A stretch of 64,000 bases of DNA from Trochalopteron elliotii (taxonomy: Eukaryota; Chordata; Aves; Passeriformes; Leiothrichidae): assembly GCA_024734555.1 (NCBI GenBank), contig JANPWX010000033.1, positions 5,687,021 to 5,751,020 of the forward strand. The letters are read 5' to 3'. Positions within the stretch are counted from its first letter, which is position 1, and each line of letters opens with the position of its first letter. The position numbers and the translations under genes were made by a program. Below the pieces are notes generated by a model. It saw nothing but the letters and a program-made list of their open reading frames with translations. It did not search any database and was not told where the DNA came from. Of this stretch, positions 34,716-45,939 are shown in pieces.

Positions 34716-34849
34716 CCTGCCATGACGATGAAGAAGTCCAGGCGGTTCCAGGTGTCCCCAAGGTAACACTTCTGCCCGAAGATGCCCAGGGCCACCATCT
34801 TGATCACCATTTCCACAGCAAAGAAGGCGAAAATGAAGTCGTCAAAAGC
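34716..34849 (-). CDS. CACNA1H: CACNA1H exon B: domain I, segments S2 and S3
   Basis: This internal exon of 134 bp enters in phase 0 after the acceptor CTGCTCTCCAG and leaves after two bases of a codon. It encodes Ala-Phe-Asp-Asp followed by the S2 helix, whose acidic [10 protein letters not shown] stretch is typical of Cav3. The S2-S3 turn ([14 protein letters not shown]) and most of S3 (FFIVMAG) follow. In this family S2 and S3 supply the countercharges that the S4 arginines pass during activation, and the Glu of AVEM and the Asp of NRLDFF are present. The sequence is near-identical to mammalian Cav3 channels, so strong constraint can be inferred. The donor reads GG/GTCAGT, with C at +3, and is the weakest of the seven donors here. 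Because 134 is not a multiple of three, skipping the exon would shift the frame. Confidence 0.95.
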
Positions 34850-35465
34850 CTGGAGAGCAGGAAAAGGGGATTTCAGTCAGAACTGCTCTGCTCAGGGGGA
34901 GGGAGGGACCAGAGTGCTCCCACCACTGGGACATTCCATGTTCCTGTCACCAAAGTGCCACCTGCCAACCCCAAAATCAAATCTGCAAGGAGCTGGCAGG
35001 CCCTGGCACAGCTCCTGGCTCATTCCAGTGGGTTTCCCCACTTCTGAGCCCCCCTTGCCCTTGCTAACGATGGGGAGAAAGGATCTGCTTGGGACAGATC
35101 CAAATCAGCCTTTAGGTCTCACCCCAAGCAGATCCCACACAGGCCATCCCAAACCCATCCTTGTGGGAAAGCTTTTTCTGGGGAAAAGGAACAGGATGGG
35201 GCTCCCACCTCCCAGAGCAGCCACCCCACAAATGCATCCCACAGATCCCAGAGCAGCCACCCCACAAACACATCCCACAGATCCCAGAGCAGCCACCCCA
35301 GCCCTGCATCCCACAAATCCCAGAGCAGCCACCCCAGCCCTGCATCCCACAGATCCCAGAGCAGCCATCCCAGCCCTGCCTTCCACAGATCCCAAAGCAG
35401 CCACCCCAGCTCTGCACCCCACCAATCCCATAAATCCCAGGGCTGTGGGGCTGTGGGATCCTCAC
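34850..35465 (-). other. CACNA1H: Intron between exons A and B
   Basis: This intron is about 616 bp. More than a third of it is the 36-bp minisatellite at 35213-35436. The rest shows only the splice signals. Confidence 0.9.
35213..35436. repeat. 36-bp minisatellite, about six copies, next to exon A donor
   Basis: The unit is CAGAGCAGCCACCCCAGCCC plus TGCATCCCACAGATCC. The array ends about 28 bases from the exon A donor. The period keeps frame, producing spurious Pro/Gln-rich and Trp/Gly-rich open frames on the two strands. Confidence 0.94.
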
Positions 35466-35584
35466 CTCCAGGATGGTGCAGCGCTCTGACTGGCACTCCA
35501 CGTCCTCGCAGGGCTGGAACATGCCCAGGGTGACGCAGTTGAGCAGGATCACCAACATGCTCACATGCTCAAACCAGGTGCCAG
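35466..35584 (-). CDS. CACNA1H: CACNA1H exon A: domain I, segment S1 and S1-S2 loop
   Basis: This internal exon encodes 39 whole codons after a split codon. It starts after a pyrimidine-rich acceptor (CCTTAACCAG) and ends at a strong donor (GAG/GTGAGG). The peptide begins Gly-Thr-Trp-Phe-Glu-His-Val-Ser. It continues through the S1 helix ([14 protein letters not shown]) into the extracellular S1-S2 loop with the T-type cysteine pattern PCEDVEC...SERC. By family knowledge S1 is the first helix of the domain I voltage sensor in the plasma membrane. The loop residues agree better with Cav3.2 (VEC.SERC) than with Cav3.1 (IAC.SQRC). The entry phase is 2 and the exit phase 0, which joins exactly to exon B. 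The exon before it, with the cytoplasmic N-terminus, is not visible in the remaining 28 kb. A 36-bp minisatellite begins about 28 bases past the donor. Confidence 0.95.
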
Positions 35585-35799
35585 CTGGTTAAGGACAGCA
35601 CAGCTTTGGGAGGGGACAGCCAGGTGACACATCCAAACCCTCCTCCCATCCAAAGCCCTTCTCCTGGGCGATTCCCAGCCCCAGATCCTGAGTTTTAGCA
35701 GGGAATCATACCACAGAAAGAGAGTAACTGGAGGGCACCACCAGCAGAACAGTGCCTGGTTTCTTGCTCCAATCCTGCTCTTGTTTCCCTTTGGAGTCA

Positions 35800-36185
35800 C
35801 AGGAATGAGGTTCTCTCATCCCAACCCCATTCCTGCATCTCCAGAAATTACAGATTCCACCCTGAGAACCACATCCTGATGGGAATGGGGTTCTCTCATC
35901 CCTCATCCCATTCCTGCATCTCCAAGAAGGGACAAATTCCACTCTGAGATCCACAGTCTGATGGGAATGAGGTTCTCTCATTCCAAACTGCCATTCCTGC
36001 ATCTCCAGGAACTACAGATTCCACTCTGAGATCCACATCCTGATGGGAATGAGGTTCTCTCATCCCAAACTCCCATTCCTGCATCTCCAGGAATGACACA
36101 TTCCTTTCTGAGGGCCACATTCTGATGAGAATGAGGTTCTCTCATCCCATTCCCACATCTCCTGGAATGACAGATTCCATGTCCT
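35800..36185. repeat. 82-bp minisatellite, about four and a half copies
   Basis: Units share GGGAATGAGGTTCTCTCATC, CATTCCTGCATCTCCAGGAA and TCTGAGATCCACATCCTGAT. Confidence 0.93.
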
Positions 36186-36989
36186 GCTGGACAAAGACAC
36201 CACACAGCCAAGCAGGTGGGGCCAAGGATGGGAATGTTGGGATTCAGGATTGGGAATTCAGAGGGATTCAAAGGGAGTCAAAAAGAAGGAAAAGGGTTCC
36301 CAGTTTAGTCTCCAAAATTCCCCCATATTCCTCACAGGATCCACCAGTGCTCAATTAACCGATAATTAACTGATCTGAGTAGGAAGTGGTGATTTGCATC
36401 AGTGCAAAATGGGCCCAAAGTTGCCATTTGCTGCTGGCAGGACAATTAAAAACCCCACAAAAAGACGGAATAATTCCGCCAATGAAGCGGGAACCAGAGA
36501 ACCGTTTCTAGGGGAAATAATTGGAAACATCTGGATGTGAATAAACCTTTGTGCCTCCAAATCCACACCTGGGGGAGGCAGAGAGAGGCACAGACATGGA
36601 ATTATTTCTGATAACAGCAATTCCGCTTTGGGAACCTGGAGGAAAAGCTTTCTATGTTTATTCCTCAGGAATATTTTATCTGGGGTTTTATCTGTTCAGG
36701 ATAAAATTGATTGCAGCAGATCAGGGCTTCAGTCTCCAACTGGTTTTGCACATTCTTATTTATCCAGATGGAAACAAAAAAAAAGGCAAAAAATCAGTGG
36801 AGTCAAATCTTGCAGTTCCCTAAAATCTGATCCTAACCCAGAGGGGATCAGAGGGGCTTTAACTGGAAATTAAATTAAATTTAATTAAAAAAATTAATTT
36901 AACTAAATAAAATTTAATTCAGAGCTGGGAATCAGCAGAGAAGACTTGGAAACCCACTTGTCCAAAATGGAAATAAATGTAGGAAATCT

Positions 36990-37170
36990 TAGAAATAAAT
37001 GAAATAAAATCCTGGTCATGGCAGGAATGAAGCAGGACAAGCTCCTGACGGGATTTTTCCATCGCTGAAATTCCAATGTTGGTTTAATTTCTCCCTCCTT
37101 TCTATGATTTCTTCCTGATTTTTCCCATCTTTAGGAGCTGTTTGGACGCTTTTCCCTGGCTGGAGGCACA
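36990..37170 (+). repeat. Unclassified interspersed repeat, copy 1
   Basis: It begins in AAATAAATGAAATAAAATCC and runs through GAAGCAGGACAAGCTCC, GGGATTTTTCCATCGCTGAA and a TTTAATTTCTCCCTCC stretch. A second copy in the same orientation lies at 42169-42345. I do not recognise the family. Confidence 0.75.
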
Positions 37171-37623
37171 GGGATAATCCAACCCCACAGATCAAACACC
37201 CAAATCCGACCCCAAAACCCCCAACCACGGCCAGATCCCATTCCCAATATAAAAGGTGAAAATAAAAAAAGTCCTGGAGCAGCACAAGGGATGTGACTGG
37301 AGAGGGAATTCCCACAGAACATCCTTGGGAATGCTCCCAGAGTGCTTTTTCAGCTCTTTTCCAGCTGTTTTCCAGCTGGGAAGTCAGGGCAGGTGAGGGA
37401 TGGCACCGGGATACTCCTGGCAAATCCCCCAAAACCGTGACTCCACAAAAAGCAGGAATGTGGCAGTTCCCATGGCAATGGCAGCTCAGGAACTCCCCAA
37501 ATCCTTGGGGAAGGGAAAGATCCAAAGGGGGATCCATGCTGGAGGCAAAGAGTTCGCTTAATATTCCTTCCTCTGGCAGAAATTCCAGGGAAAATAACAT
37601 CTCAGGACATGGGGGCCAGGGGA

Positions 37624-38430
37624 CTGAACAGAAGCAAGACCACGACACTGTTTTCCCATAACGTTATTATTTTTAGGGGATTTTAACCTCTTCTTTTCCA
37701 CTTTTTAAAAAATAACCTTTTCCTGGTTATTATGGATCTCCACCATCCATCTCCCAAATCCCAAATTGTCAGGCCACAATCCTGACACCCAATGTCTGAA
37801 CAGAAGCAAGACTACGGCACTATTTTCCCATAATCTTATTATTTTTAAGCCACTCAGTGAATTTTAACCTGTTATTTTTCACCTGTTATTTTCCACCTGT
37901 TGTTTTCCTGGTTATTCTGGATCTCCACCATCCCTCTCCCAAATCCTACAAATATTCCTTTCCTGCAATAAATACAGAAAAAAAAAATCTGGGATGGCAT
38001 CACCACTATGACAAATCTACAAGTTTTCATCTGTGGAATGAGGGATACAATTCCCAAATTCCCAGGTATTCCAGAGGGAGCAACTTTGTTTAAAAATTCC
38101 CAAATTTTTATTCCATGTGGGAGAGAGGCCAGAGCCACAATCCTGACACCCAGAACTGAACAGAAGCAAGATCACGGCGCTATTTTCCCATAATCTTATT
38201 ATTTTTAAGCCACTCAGTGAATTTTAACCTGTTCTTTTCCATTTTTTTTAAAATAACCTGTTCTTTTCCTGGTTATTCTGGATCTCCACCATCCCTCTCC
38301 CAAATCCCAAATTGTCAGGCCACAATCCTGACACCCAGAACTGAACAGAAGCAAGATCACGGCGCTATTTTCCCATAATCTTATTATTTTTAAGCCACTC
38401 AGGGGATTTTGGAGACTTAACCCATGATTT
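37624..38430. repeat. 172-185 bp tandem repeat, four anchors
   Basis: CTGAACAGAAGCAAGA recurs at 37624, 37796, 38156 and 38341, each followed by TATTTTCCCATAATCTTATT or a close variant and usually by GGATCTCCACCATCC. About 150 bases of other sequence separate the second and third copies. Confidence 0.92.
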
Positions 38431-38588
38431 TAACCGCTGGGATTTGGCAGGATCCTGGTTATTATGGATCTGTCCAGAAGCTGAGGAAAATCCCGAAGCC
38501 CCAAATCCCAGTTTGGTTCCAAGGAAAAGCAAATGTTTATGGGAGGAGTGGGACAAGGGAAGTTTAAAATGTGAGTAATGCAGGGAAT

Positions 38589-38603
38589 ACACACACACAC
38601 ACA
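38589..38603. repeat. (AC)n microsatellite
   Basis: A short uninterrupted run of seven to eight AC units. Confidence 0.85.
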
Positions 38604-38648
38604 GATATCCTGGGAATTCCAGAGTGTTCCAGGGATGTTTGGGAATTC

Positions 38649-38831
38649 GGGAAGGGGAAAGGGAAAAAGGAAGAGGGGAAGAGGGAAAGGGGAAAGGGAT
38701 TAAAAAAGGGGAGGAAAAAGGAGGAAAAAAGGGGGGAAAAGGGGGAAAAGGGAGAAAAAGGGGGTGGAGAAAAGGGTGGGGTAAAAAGGGGAGAAAAAAG
38801 GGGAGAAAAAGGGGGGGGAAAGGGGGAGAAA
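38649..38831. repeat. 183-bp polypurine tract (G/A only)
   Basis: Alternating runs of three to eight G and A contain about five T and no C. There are many GGG and GGGG runs close enough to form a G-quadruplex, and the G/A purity allows triplex DNA. The transcribed strand gives polypyrimidine RNA. Confidence 0.92.
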
Positions 38832-39375
38832 TTAAAATATAATAAAATAAAAACCAAAATCAAACAAAAATCATCTAAAAGCCGTAATTATGGGTGATAG
38901 CAATACACAATAATAACATGATAATAAAATGGCAGTGCTGATACTGATTCTAACGGTGACAATGACAATTAATAATTAAGATAATAACGATGATGGCCAA
39001 GTTAATAACGACAAAGCAAAAGGATGAACAAAGGATGAGGATGAACCAGAGGAGCCGACCCAGGGCTGCCTTTCCAAGGGCCGCCGCTCATCCAGGGAAA
39101 AGCGGGATGAGTCAGGGAGCAAAGAGCAGGAACGAGCAGCAAACGGCTCCGGCAGAGCAGAAAAAACCCGGGAGAGTCACCCAGGGCAGGAGGAGCCACG
39201 GCAGGAGCTCAATTCCTGCCGGGATTGCCATCCCGACCTTCTCCTGGCCGGAATTTAGGCTGGGGAAGTTAAGCCTGGCTTATTTTTTTCCCGAAGCTGG
39301 CTCAGTATCAATGGCAGCAGGAACTGCTCAGGCTCTGCAATGGATTGAACCTGATGTGACACTGGGAATGTCACC

Positions 39376-39800
39376 TGGTCCCCAAAATTGCCACCTTGGT
39401 GTTCCCAGGTGGGCACAGGGGAGAGCCTGGTCCCCAAATTGCCACCCTGCTGTCCCCATGTGGGCACACAGCAGAGTCTGGTCCCCAAAATTGTCACCCT
39501 GCTGTCCCCAGGTGGGCACACAGCAGAGCCTGGTTCCCAAAATTGTCACCCTGCTGTCCCCAGGTGAGCACAAAGCAGAACGTGGCCCTGGGAATGAGTG
39601 TGGCTAATAGAGGTGACAAGCGGCAAAAAAAATGGACAATAACATGCCAATTGTTCAAGAAAATGAGATTTTGGAGGCATGGTCAACACACAGAGGAGCC
39701 AAATGTCATCTGGTTGTCCCAAAATTGCCACCCTGCTGTCCCCAGGGTCAGCACACAGCAGAGCCAAAGGTCACCTGGTCCCAAAATTGCTGAGAACAGC
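39376..39800. repeat. 60-bp minisatellite, four copies plus later partial copies
   Basis: Units contain TGGTCCCCAAAATTGCCACC, CTGCTGTCCCCAGGTGGGCA and CACAGCAGAGCC. Partial copies return at 39712-39800 after a different block. Confidence 0.92.
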
Positions 39801-39944
39801 CTGCGCTGGGGATGAGATGTCCCCAGGAATGAGTGTAGCTAAAAAAGGGTGACAAGGGACAAAAAGAGGGACAATGATAATGGCAGTCATTCCAGGAAAT
39901 GGGATTTTGGAGCGGGGTGGGGGAGGGGGGGGGCGGATTTTTTC

Positions 39945-40180
39945 CCTCTGCTCCCCAGGGAATTTTTTCCCTTTGCTCCCCAGGGATTTTTTCCATGTGC
40001 TCCCCAGGGAATTTTTTCCATGTGCTCCCCAGAGATTTTTCCCTTTGCTCCTCAGGAATTTTTCTCTTTCCTCCCCAGGGATTTTTTTCCCTCTCCTCCC
40101 CAGGGATTTTTTCTTCTTCTCCCCAGGATTTTTCCCTCTGCTCCCCAGGGATTTTTTCCTTTGCTCCCCAGGAAATTCTG
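39945..40180. repeat. 24-bp minisatellite, about nine copies
   Basis: Units of CTCCCCAGGGATTTTTTCCC with TTTG, TGTG or TCTG endings. Phe/Pro-rich open frames through it are by-products. Confidence 0.93.
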
Positions 40181-40799
40181 CTCTAGGGAATTCCCAGGGC
40201 ACAGCACCCACTGGGGACACTCCAGGCACACACAGAGAGGGATGGATGGATTTATCCCATGCCATTCCCAATGATCCTTGCCTGAGTTACTCAGTAAAGA
40301 TTTTGCAGCTGGAATTGAGGAGAAGCCCAAACAGGCCCCGAATTTCAGGAAGGGGGAGCTGGCAGCATTCCCAGGATCCAAAGCAGCCACACATTCCTGC
40401 CTGGCTGTCCACAACATCTGCTCCAGCCACGTGCTGAGCTGGAGGAGACAAATCCCTCCCAAAGCCGGATCCAGACAGGGAATGCCCTTTTCACCTCGGG
40501 AATGACGCTCCCAGAGCCACGGGAACTCTCAGCTTGGGGAGCAGAGGCAGCTCCAGGCTCTGTCACACTCCAGGAGTTTTTTTCCCAAATTTTCCCTGGC
40601 TCTGGGATGTGCAGAGCTTTTCCAGCCCTGGAGCAGAGCCCTCAGTGCTCCCGAGCTGGGCTGGGAATGAGGGTGGCTAAAAGAGTGACAAGGAATAGAA
40701 GAAAATGGGATTTTTTTTTTGAGTTTTCCAACTTTCTGGTTCCTGCCTGAGCATCCTGAGCACCCACAGGACACATCTGGGTCTCGGGGTGTCTCTGCA

Positions 40800-40860
40800 A
40801 GGCCAGGAATTGGATCCTTGGGGATCCCTTCCAGCCCAGGAGATTCCAGGATTCTGAGGT
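40800..40860 (+). mobile_element. CR1 LINE tail, diverged
   Basis: Short match: GGATCCTTGGGGATCCCTTC, CAGCCCAGGAGATTCCAGGA, TTCTGAGG. Confidence 0.5.
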
Positions 40861-42168
40861 TTAGGAATTTTCCATCCATAGCACTCCTATGATCCTACAA
40901 CCCTGGAACTCCCCATGATCTGCCCCCTCCACACTCCTTTTCCAAGGGACATCCTGGGATTTTTGGTTTCATTTTGATTTGAATTCAGCTGGGAAAATCC
41001 CAGTGCCACTCCCAAAGAGCCAAGTGCTTTGCAGCCGGAATTTCAGGATGGATTTGCACAAGCAGCAGCATCAGCATCATCCATCCCTGCCAGGTTACAC
41101 CTGTTATCCCAGTCCTGCAATTCCATGGACTGAGCTCTCCCTTCAATGACAGCATCACTGGGAGACAACAGAAGCTTTGGGCTCGATTTATTATTTTTTT
41201 TCCTGGCTGCAATACTGACAAAAAGAGGGAAAAATAAACTGAAATCCCCAATTAAAATGGATAGAGGCATTTTTTTTTTTTTCAGGATAATTGAAGCAGT
41301 TTTGATTCCAGGGGCAGTTTGGGCTGAGCTCAGAGTTAAGCTGAGCTTTATTCTCAGCTGTGATTTTCCACTTTGTAGTGTGGGAATTCCCCAAATTCCC
41401 GGGAAAGAGCTTGAGGCTGGAGTGACCTGGGAGCTGCTCTGGGGATGGAAAGGCCACACAGGGTCCCTGTGCCAGGTTTTGGGGACACTTGGGATCACCC
41501 CAGTACAGCATCTGGGGTTCTCACCCTCCCCAAACCCTTCATTTGATGCTGATAAATCCAGGTGGGATGGAAACCTCGTTTTTTTTCCATTCCATTTTCC
41601 CATCCTGGATCAGCTGGTGAATGGGAAGAACTGGGCACATCCCAGTGAAGCTGGGAGGAATCCCAGGGACCCTGAACCCCAATCCTTGGCCCCAAATGGG
41701 AGCAGAACCCTCAGCCCCCAGAAACAAGGACACCAGAAACAAGGATACCACTGAGCAAAGGAATTTCCACAGAGCTGAACCACCTGGAATTCCTGCCTGG
41801 AGATTTATTCCTGCTTACAAAAACTTTGGATTTTTCCAAAGCTCTCCAGGAGCTTTGGATTCCTGGAGAAATGTTTCCCAGGGATTCCCCAGGTTCTCCC
41901 TCCTTCCCTCGGGCTGGGTTTGGGATGGATCCACCCCGGAGCTGTGACACATCCCTGAGCTGCAGCAGCAGCAGCACAAGCCCGACATAAACACGTTCCC
42001 ACTCATCCCAGGGATGTTCTGCGGGGTTTTTCCCTGCTGGGAACTGCCAGGCTGCTGTGGGAGCCCAGACAGATCCTGAGCTTAATTCTCTGTGTGAGTA
42101 ATGCACAGCCCTGCACCTCACCCCAAACGCTCTTTCATCCTCTCCCAAGAAAGAAATGAAATAAATTG

Positions 42169-42345
42169 AATAAATGAAATAAAATCCCAACCACAACAGG
42201 AGTGAAGCAGGACAAGCTCCCAATGGGATTTTTCCATTGCTGAAACTTCAATTTTGGGTTAATTTCTCCCTCCTCTCTGTGATTTCTTCCTGATTTTTTT
42301 TTTTCATTTTTTCTGTTTGGATGCTCCCTGTGCTCCTCCTCCCTC
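42169..42345 (+). repeat. Unclassified interspersed repeat, copy 2
   Basis: Same order of blocks as the copy near 37000, with ATAAATGAAATAAAATCCCA, GAAGCAGGACAAGCTCC, GGGATTTTTCCATTGCTGAA and a TTAATTTCTCCCTCC stretch. An AT-rich tract follows at once. Confidence 0.75.
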
Positions 42346-42349
42346 CAGA

Positions 42350-42900
42350 TTTATTCCCTTAAAAATAACAGTAGAATAGCTGATATATAATTACACTTAT
42401 AATTATACCATCTACTTAATTAAAATAACTTACAATAAACATATAATAAAACCTCTACTACTGTCATATTAACTATCAACACCTACCACCTGTAAAAAGT
42501 ATGAACCAAAGCCCAAACTGGAGATAATAATAATAGAAAGACCAAAACCACAACCAAAAAACCACAAGCAAAAACACACACATACTCTAAAAAAACACAA
42601 ACCCAAGGAGGGGCCATGCAAAATAATTCCTAAAATATATAAAGTAATTTATAAAAAATATAAATATACATAATCGTCTAATAATATAAAAAATCTAAAT
42701 ATACAAGAAGCTAATATAATAAAATAAATAATAAAATAATAAATAATGAAAAAGGAGTTTAAAAGTATATCCAAAAAGAATAAGTGTACTCTTAACTAAA
42801 TACCAAACACCCAGCTGTTTAACCCTTTACTTTATCTCCTATTATCTTTTTATTAAACCTTTGAAATTTTAGCCAAAAATAAAAATTAACCTCATTTTTT
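42350..42900. other. A-rich, G-poor 550-bp tract
   Basis: The tract is rich in A and T with A well above T and very little G on the plus strand, in a region otherwise near even composition. No open frame or known repeat was recognised. It could be an old microsatellite or part of an AT-rich mobile element. Confidence 0.6.
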
Positions 42901-45222
42901 CACAAGCAGCAAGGCCCAGTGGCTGCTCCCTGAGTCAGCCCCATCCATTCCCACCCTGGGCTGGGATTCTCCAGATCCCAAAAAAGCCTGGACCGGATCC
43001 AAACTCCATCCCAACACTTATTCTTAAGGAATCAACTCCAGCTCTGAGAGGTTTTGTAAACAAACCCAGCAAACAAAAGGCTCCTAAAGCTCGGGATTAA
43101 TGGAAAAGCTGTCGGGCTGCTTTTTTGCCTTTTTTTTTTCCCTTTTCCTTTTCACACAGCAATAAAAGAAAGCTCCTGAACGACTCCCCCTGCGGCGTTT
43201 GCAACCCAAACAAACGAGGTTGTGGTGCCACACGAGGAGCAAGGAGTGGGAGCTGCAAAGAGGTGTCAAAATCCCTTTCCCCCTCCCTTTTCCCAAGCTT
43301 TCCTCCCTCAGATCCCTCAGGATCACCGGGATTTTGTCAGGGAATTCTGAGGGCAGGAGGTTCCTGTCCCTGTGCCACAAACGGCACAGGAGGAGCAAAG
43401 AAATGTGGGGTTGGAGCCAGCAGGAATTTGGGAATAGCTTCTCCCTCCTCCTGCTAATTAGGGGTCTGCCACTAATTAAGGCCCTGGTCATTAGCAGGGG
43501 GCACAGAGGGGCAGTGCCAGGGGTAGGGGTGTTTCCTTAGGGATCAGGCTTGGTGCCTGAAATTGGGGAAACCCCCCCAAAACCATCATTATAAACAGCT
43601 CTAAAATTCTAGGCATGAATTCCCTGGAAAGCAACAGGTCCCAGCCAGGCCTGGATGAGCCAGGCTCGAAATTGGGATGGAAATCCTGTGGATTTGTCCC
43701 ATCTTTGCATCCTGAGGGTGCTGCAGGGATCACATTCCTGCTCCCAGAACTGATGGATATTTTAATGCTGAGTGATGGCATTTAGGGTTTAGTCCTGGCT
43801 CAGGCACATCTGGAAATCCAAGCAGAGCTGGCCCAAATCCAGCAGAGCACTTCAGCCAAGGTTTTCCTGTGGATTTCACCCAGGTTTAGAGCAGGCAGGG
43901 CTGGAAATGGAAGGTGAGGAGGGAGCAGCAGGAGGGAAGGATGTGATGGAGCAGGAGAGGAATTCCCAGGAGGCAAAGAAGGACAGGAATTGGTGGTCCA
44001 ACAAAGATGAACCTGAATTTCTCAAGTTCTGCCAGGGCACTTTTCGTTTCCTTCCTCCTTTGCCAGGGGGTGATTTCCAAGAGGGAATCACTCCAAGCTT
44101 TCAAACGGAATTGGGGAATTCTGTGTGCAGGAAGAACAACTCAAATCAGGGTTTTTTAATTTTTTTTTTCCCTTCTCAGTAAGAGAGCAAAGTTAAAACA
44201 AGGTTTGGAATCAAAGCTGAAGGAATCCCAGGACTTGCAGAGCTCCGGGCTGAGCGCAGCCAGCCACAAACACGAGCTCCAATCAGCAATTCCCACCTCA
44301 GGCTGAACTTGCTGGAGCTGTCTGTGCCAAACTCCTTTTCTCAGATATGAATCCGAACATAAGTCAGGTATAAATTCATTTCCAAGCACAGCCAGGCTGG
44401 GAAAAATCCGAACAGACACCAGGATGAAGCTGCCAGGAAAATCCTTGGGAAGGCTTTTCCCTCTGGGAGAACTCACAGATTTAATTCCAACATAATACCT
44501 CGTGCTCCAGTCATTAATAAACCCAGGGAATTCCTCATCCCGTTTCTCTGGGTTAATTTCAGGAGGTTTGAACTGCAGGGATCCAAGGCTTGGAGCTCGT
44601 GGTTCCTGAGTTTTCCTCTCAGGTATTCCCACCTGACCTCCAGCCCTGAGTGCTGGGTCTGAGCTGCCCCAGGAGCTTTCCCCAGCCTGGATTCCCCCAA
44701 AATCATTTGGAAGTGCAGACCCTGGCACACTTCAGGTTCTTTGGAATTTTTCCCTGGGTGGCTCCTCTGGGATTTTCTGGGAGCTCCAACCTGGATAACT
44801 CCAGCCCTGCTGAAAATCCTGCAGGCCTGAGGGGCCCAAAACTCATTTAGCAGTGTTAATTGCAGCCCTAATGAGCATAGATCCTGCCCTCACTGGGGTT
44901 TTGAGGTCATTGTTGTGCTTATATGATATTCCAGACTGGATCTGGATCCAGGAGAAGTCTCTGGAGATGTGGGATGGAACGAGACAATCCCTGTCTCTCC
45001 CACTGCTCCAAGGCATCCAACACGGAATCCAACCCAACCCCAGGAGATTCCTGTGTCCTCATTCATGCCCTGAACCAGGTGGGAACAGCCACAGGCTCCT
45101 CCTGTCCTGGTTGGAACAGCAGGATCTGACTTTTCCATGTTTCCCGTGGCAAATTCCAGTTTGGAGAGCAGGACCTCCACATCTTCTGGGGTTCAGGCCC
45201 CGGCCTGGCTGTGTCCAGTTCA

Positions 45223-45336
45223 GAGAATCCCAGGAGTGTTTGGGTTGGAAAAGCTCATCCAGTGCCACCCCCTGCCACAGGCAGGGATAATTTCCACTAT
45301 TCCCAGGTTTCTGCAAGCCCATCCAGGCCTTGGATT
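45223..45336 (-). mobile_element. CR1 LINE 3' tail
   Basis: Reverse copy: GGGTTGGAAAAGCTCATCCA, GTGCCACCCCCTGCCACAGG, CAGGGATAATTTCCACTATT, then GCAAGCCCATCCAGGCCTTG. Confidence 0.78.
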
Positions 45337-45939
45337 GATCTGCCTAATGCTCCTCCAGCTTCCTACCACCCCCATGACCTCCAGAACCCCATTTCCCACC
45401 ATGAATCCAGCAGAAAATTCCCAGCCCTCAAGCAAAACCCAAACGCTACAAAAACGGCTTCACCACCACCATGAAAACCAGAATTGTTCCCCAAAAAATT
45501 CCTCAGATCCAGCTGCAAACAGCCGAAACCCCTCAGCACTTAGTGGAAATTTGCCACTGCTTTTCCCAGCCCTGAGTTAGATCCCAAAATCCCCCTTTTT
45601 CCCACCCAGGATGTTGCAGGAGCTGTAACACCAAGCTTGGCATGACTGAATCCCTGGATCCCTCCATCCCTGCCCTGAACTGGTTCTTCCCAGCTGGAAT
45701 TTTCCTGGATTGTCCCTCTCTGACTGTGCCAAACAACTTCCCCAGCGAGAAAAATATTTTGCTGTCTCCAGACTGAGTAAAAATAACCCTCAATTCCCTT
45801 CTCAATTAGTTGAGGGCTGGAATGTGCGGCTAATTGGGCTTTTCTTGCCTCAAATGATCTCTGGGAAGCAGCTCAGTCCCACAGAAGCGTTGGGAAGCAC
45901 AGCCAGGGTGGGATAATGGGGCAGCTCATCCCAGACGGG

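Noticed and set aside
39771..40437. Phe/Pro-rich and Lys/Gly-rich open frames
   Set aside because: Generated by the 24-bp CTCCCCAGGGATTTTTTCCC array.
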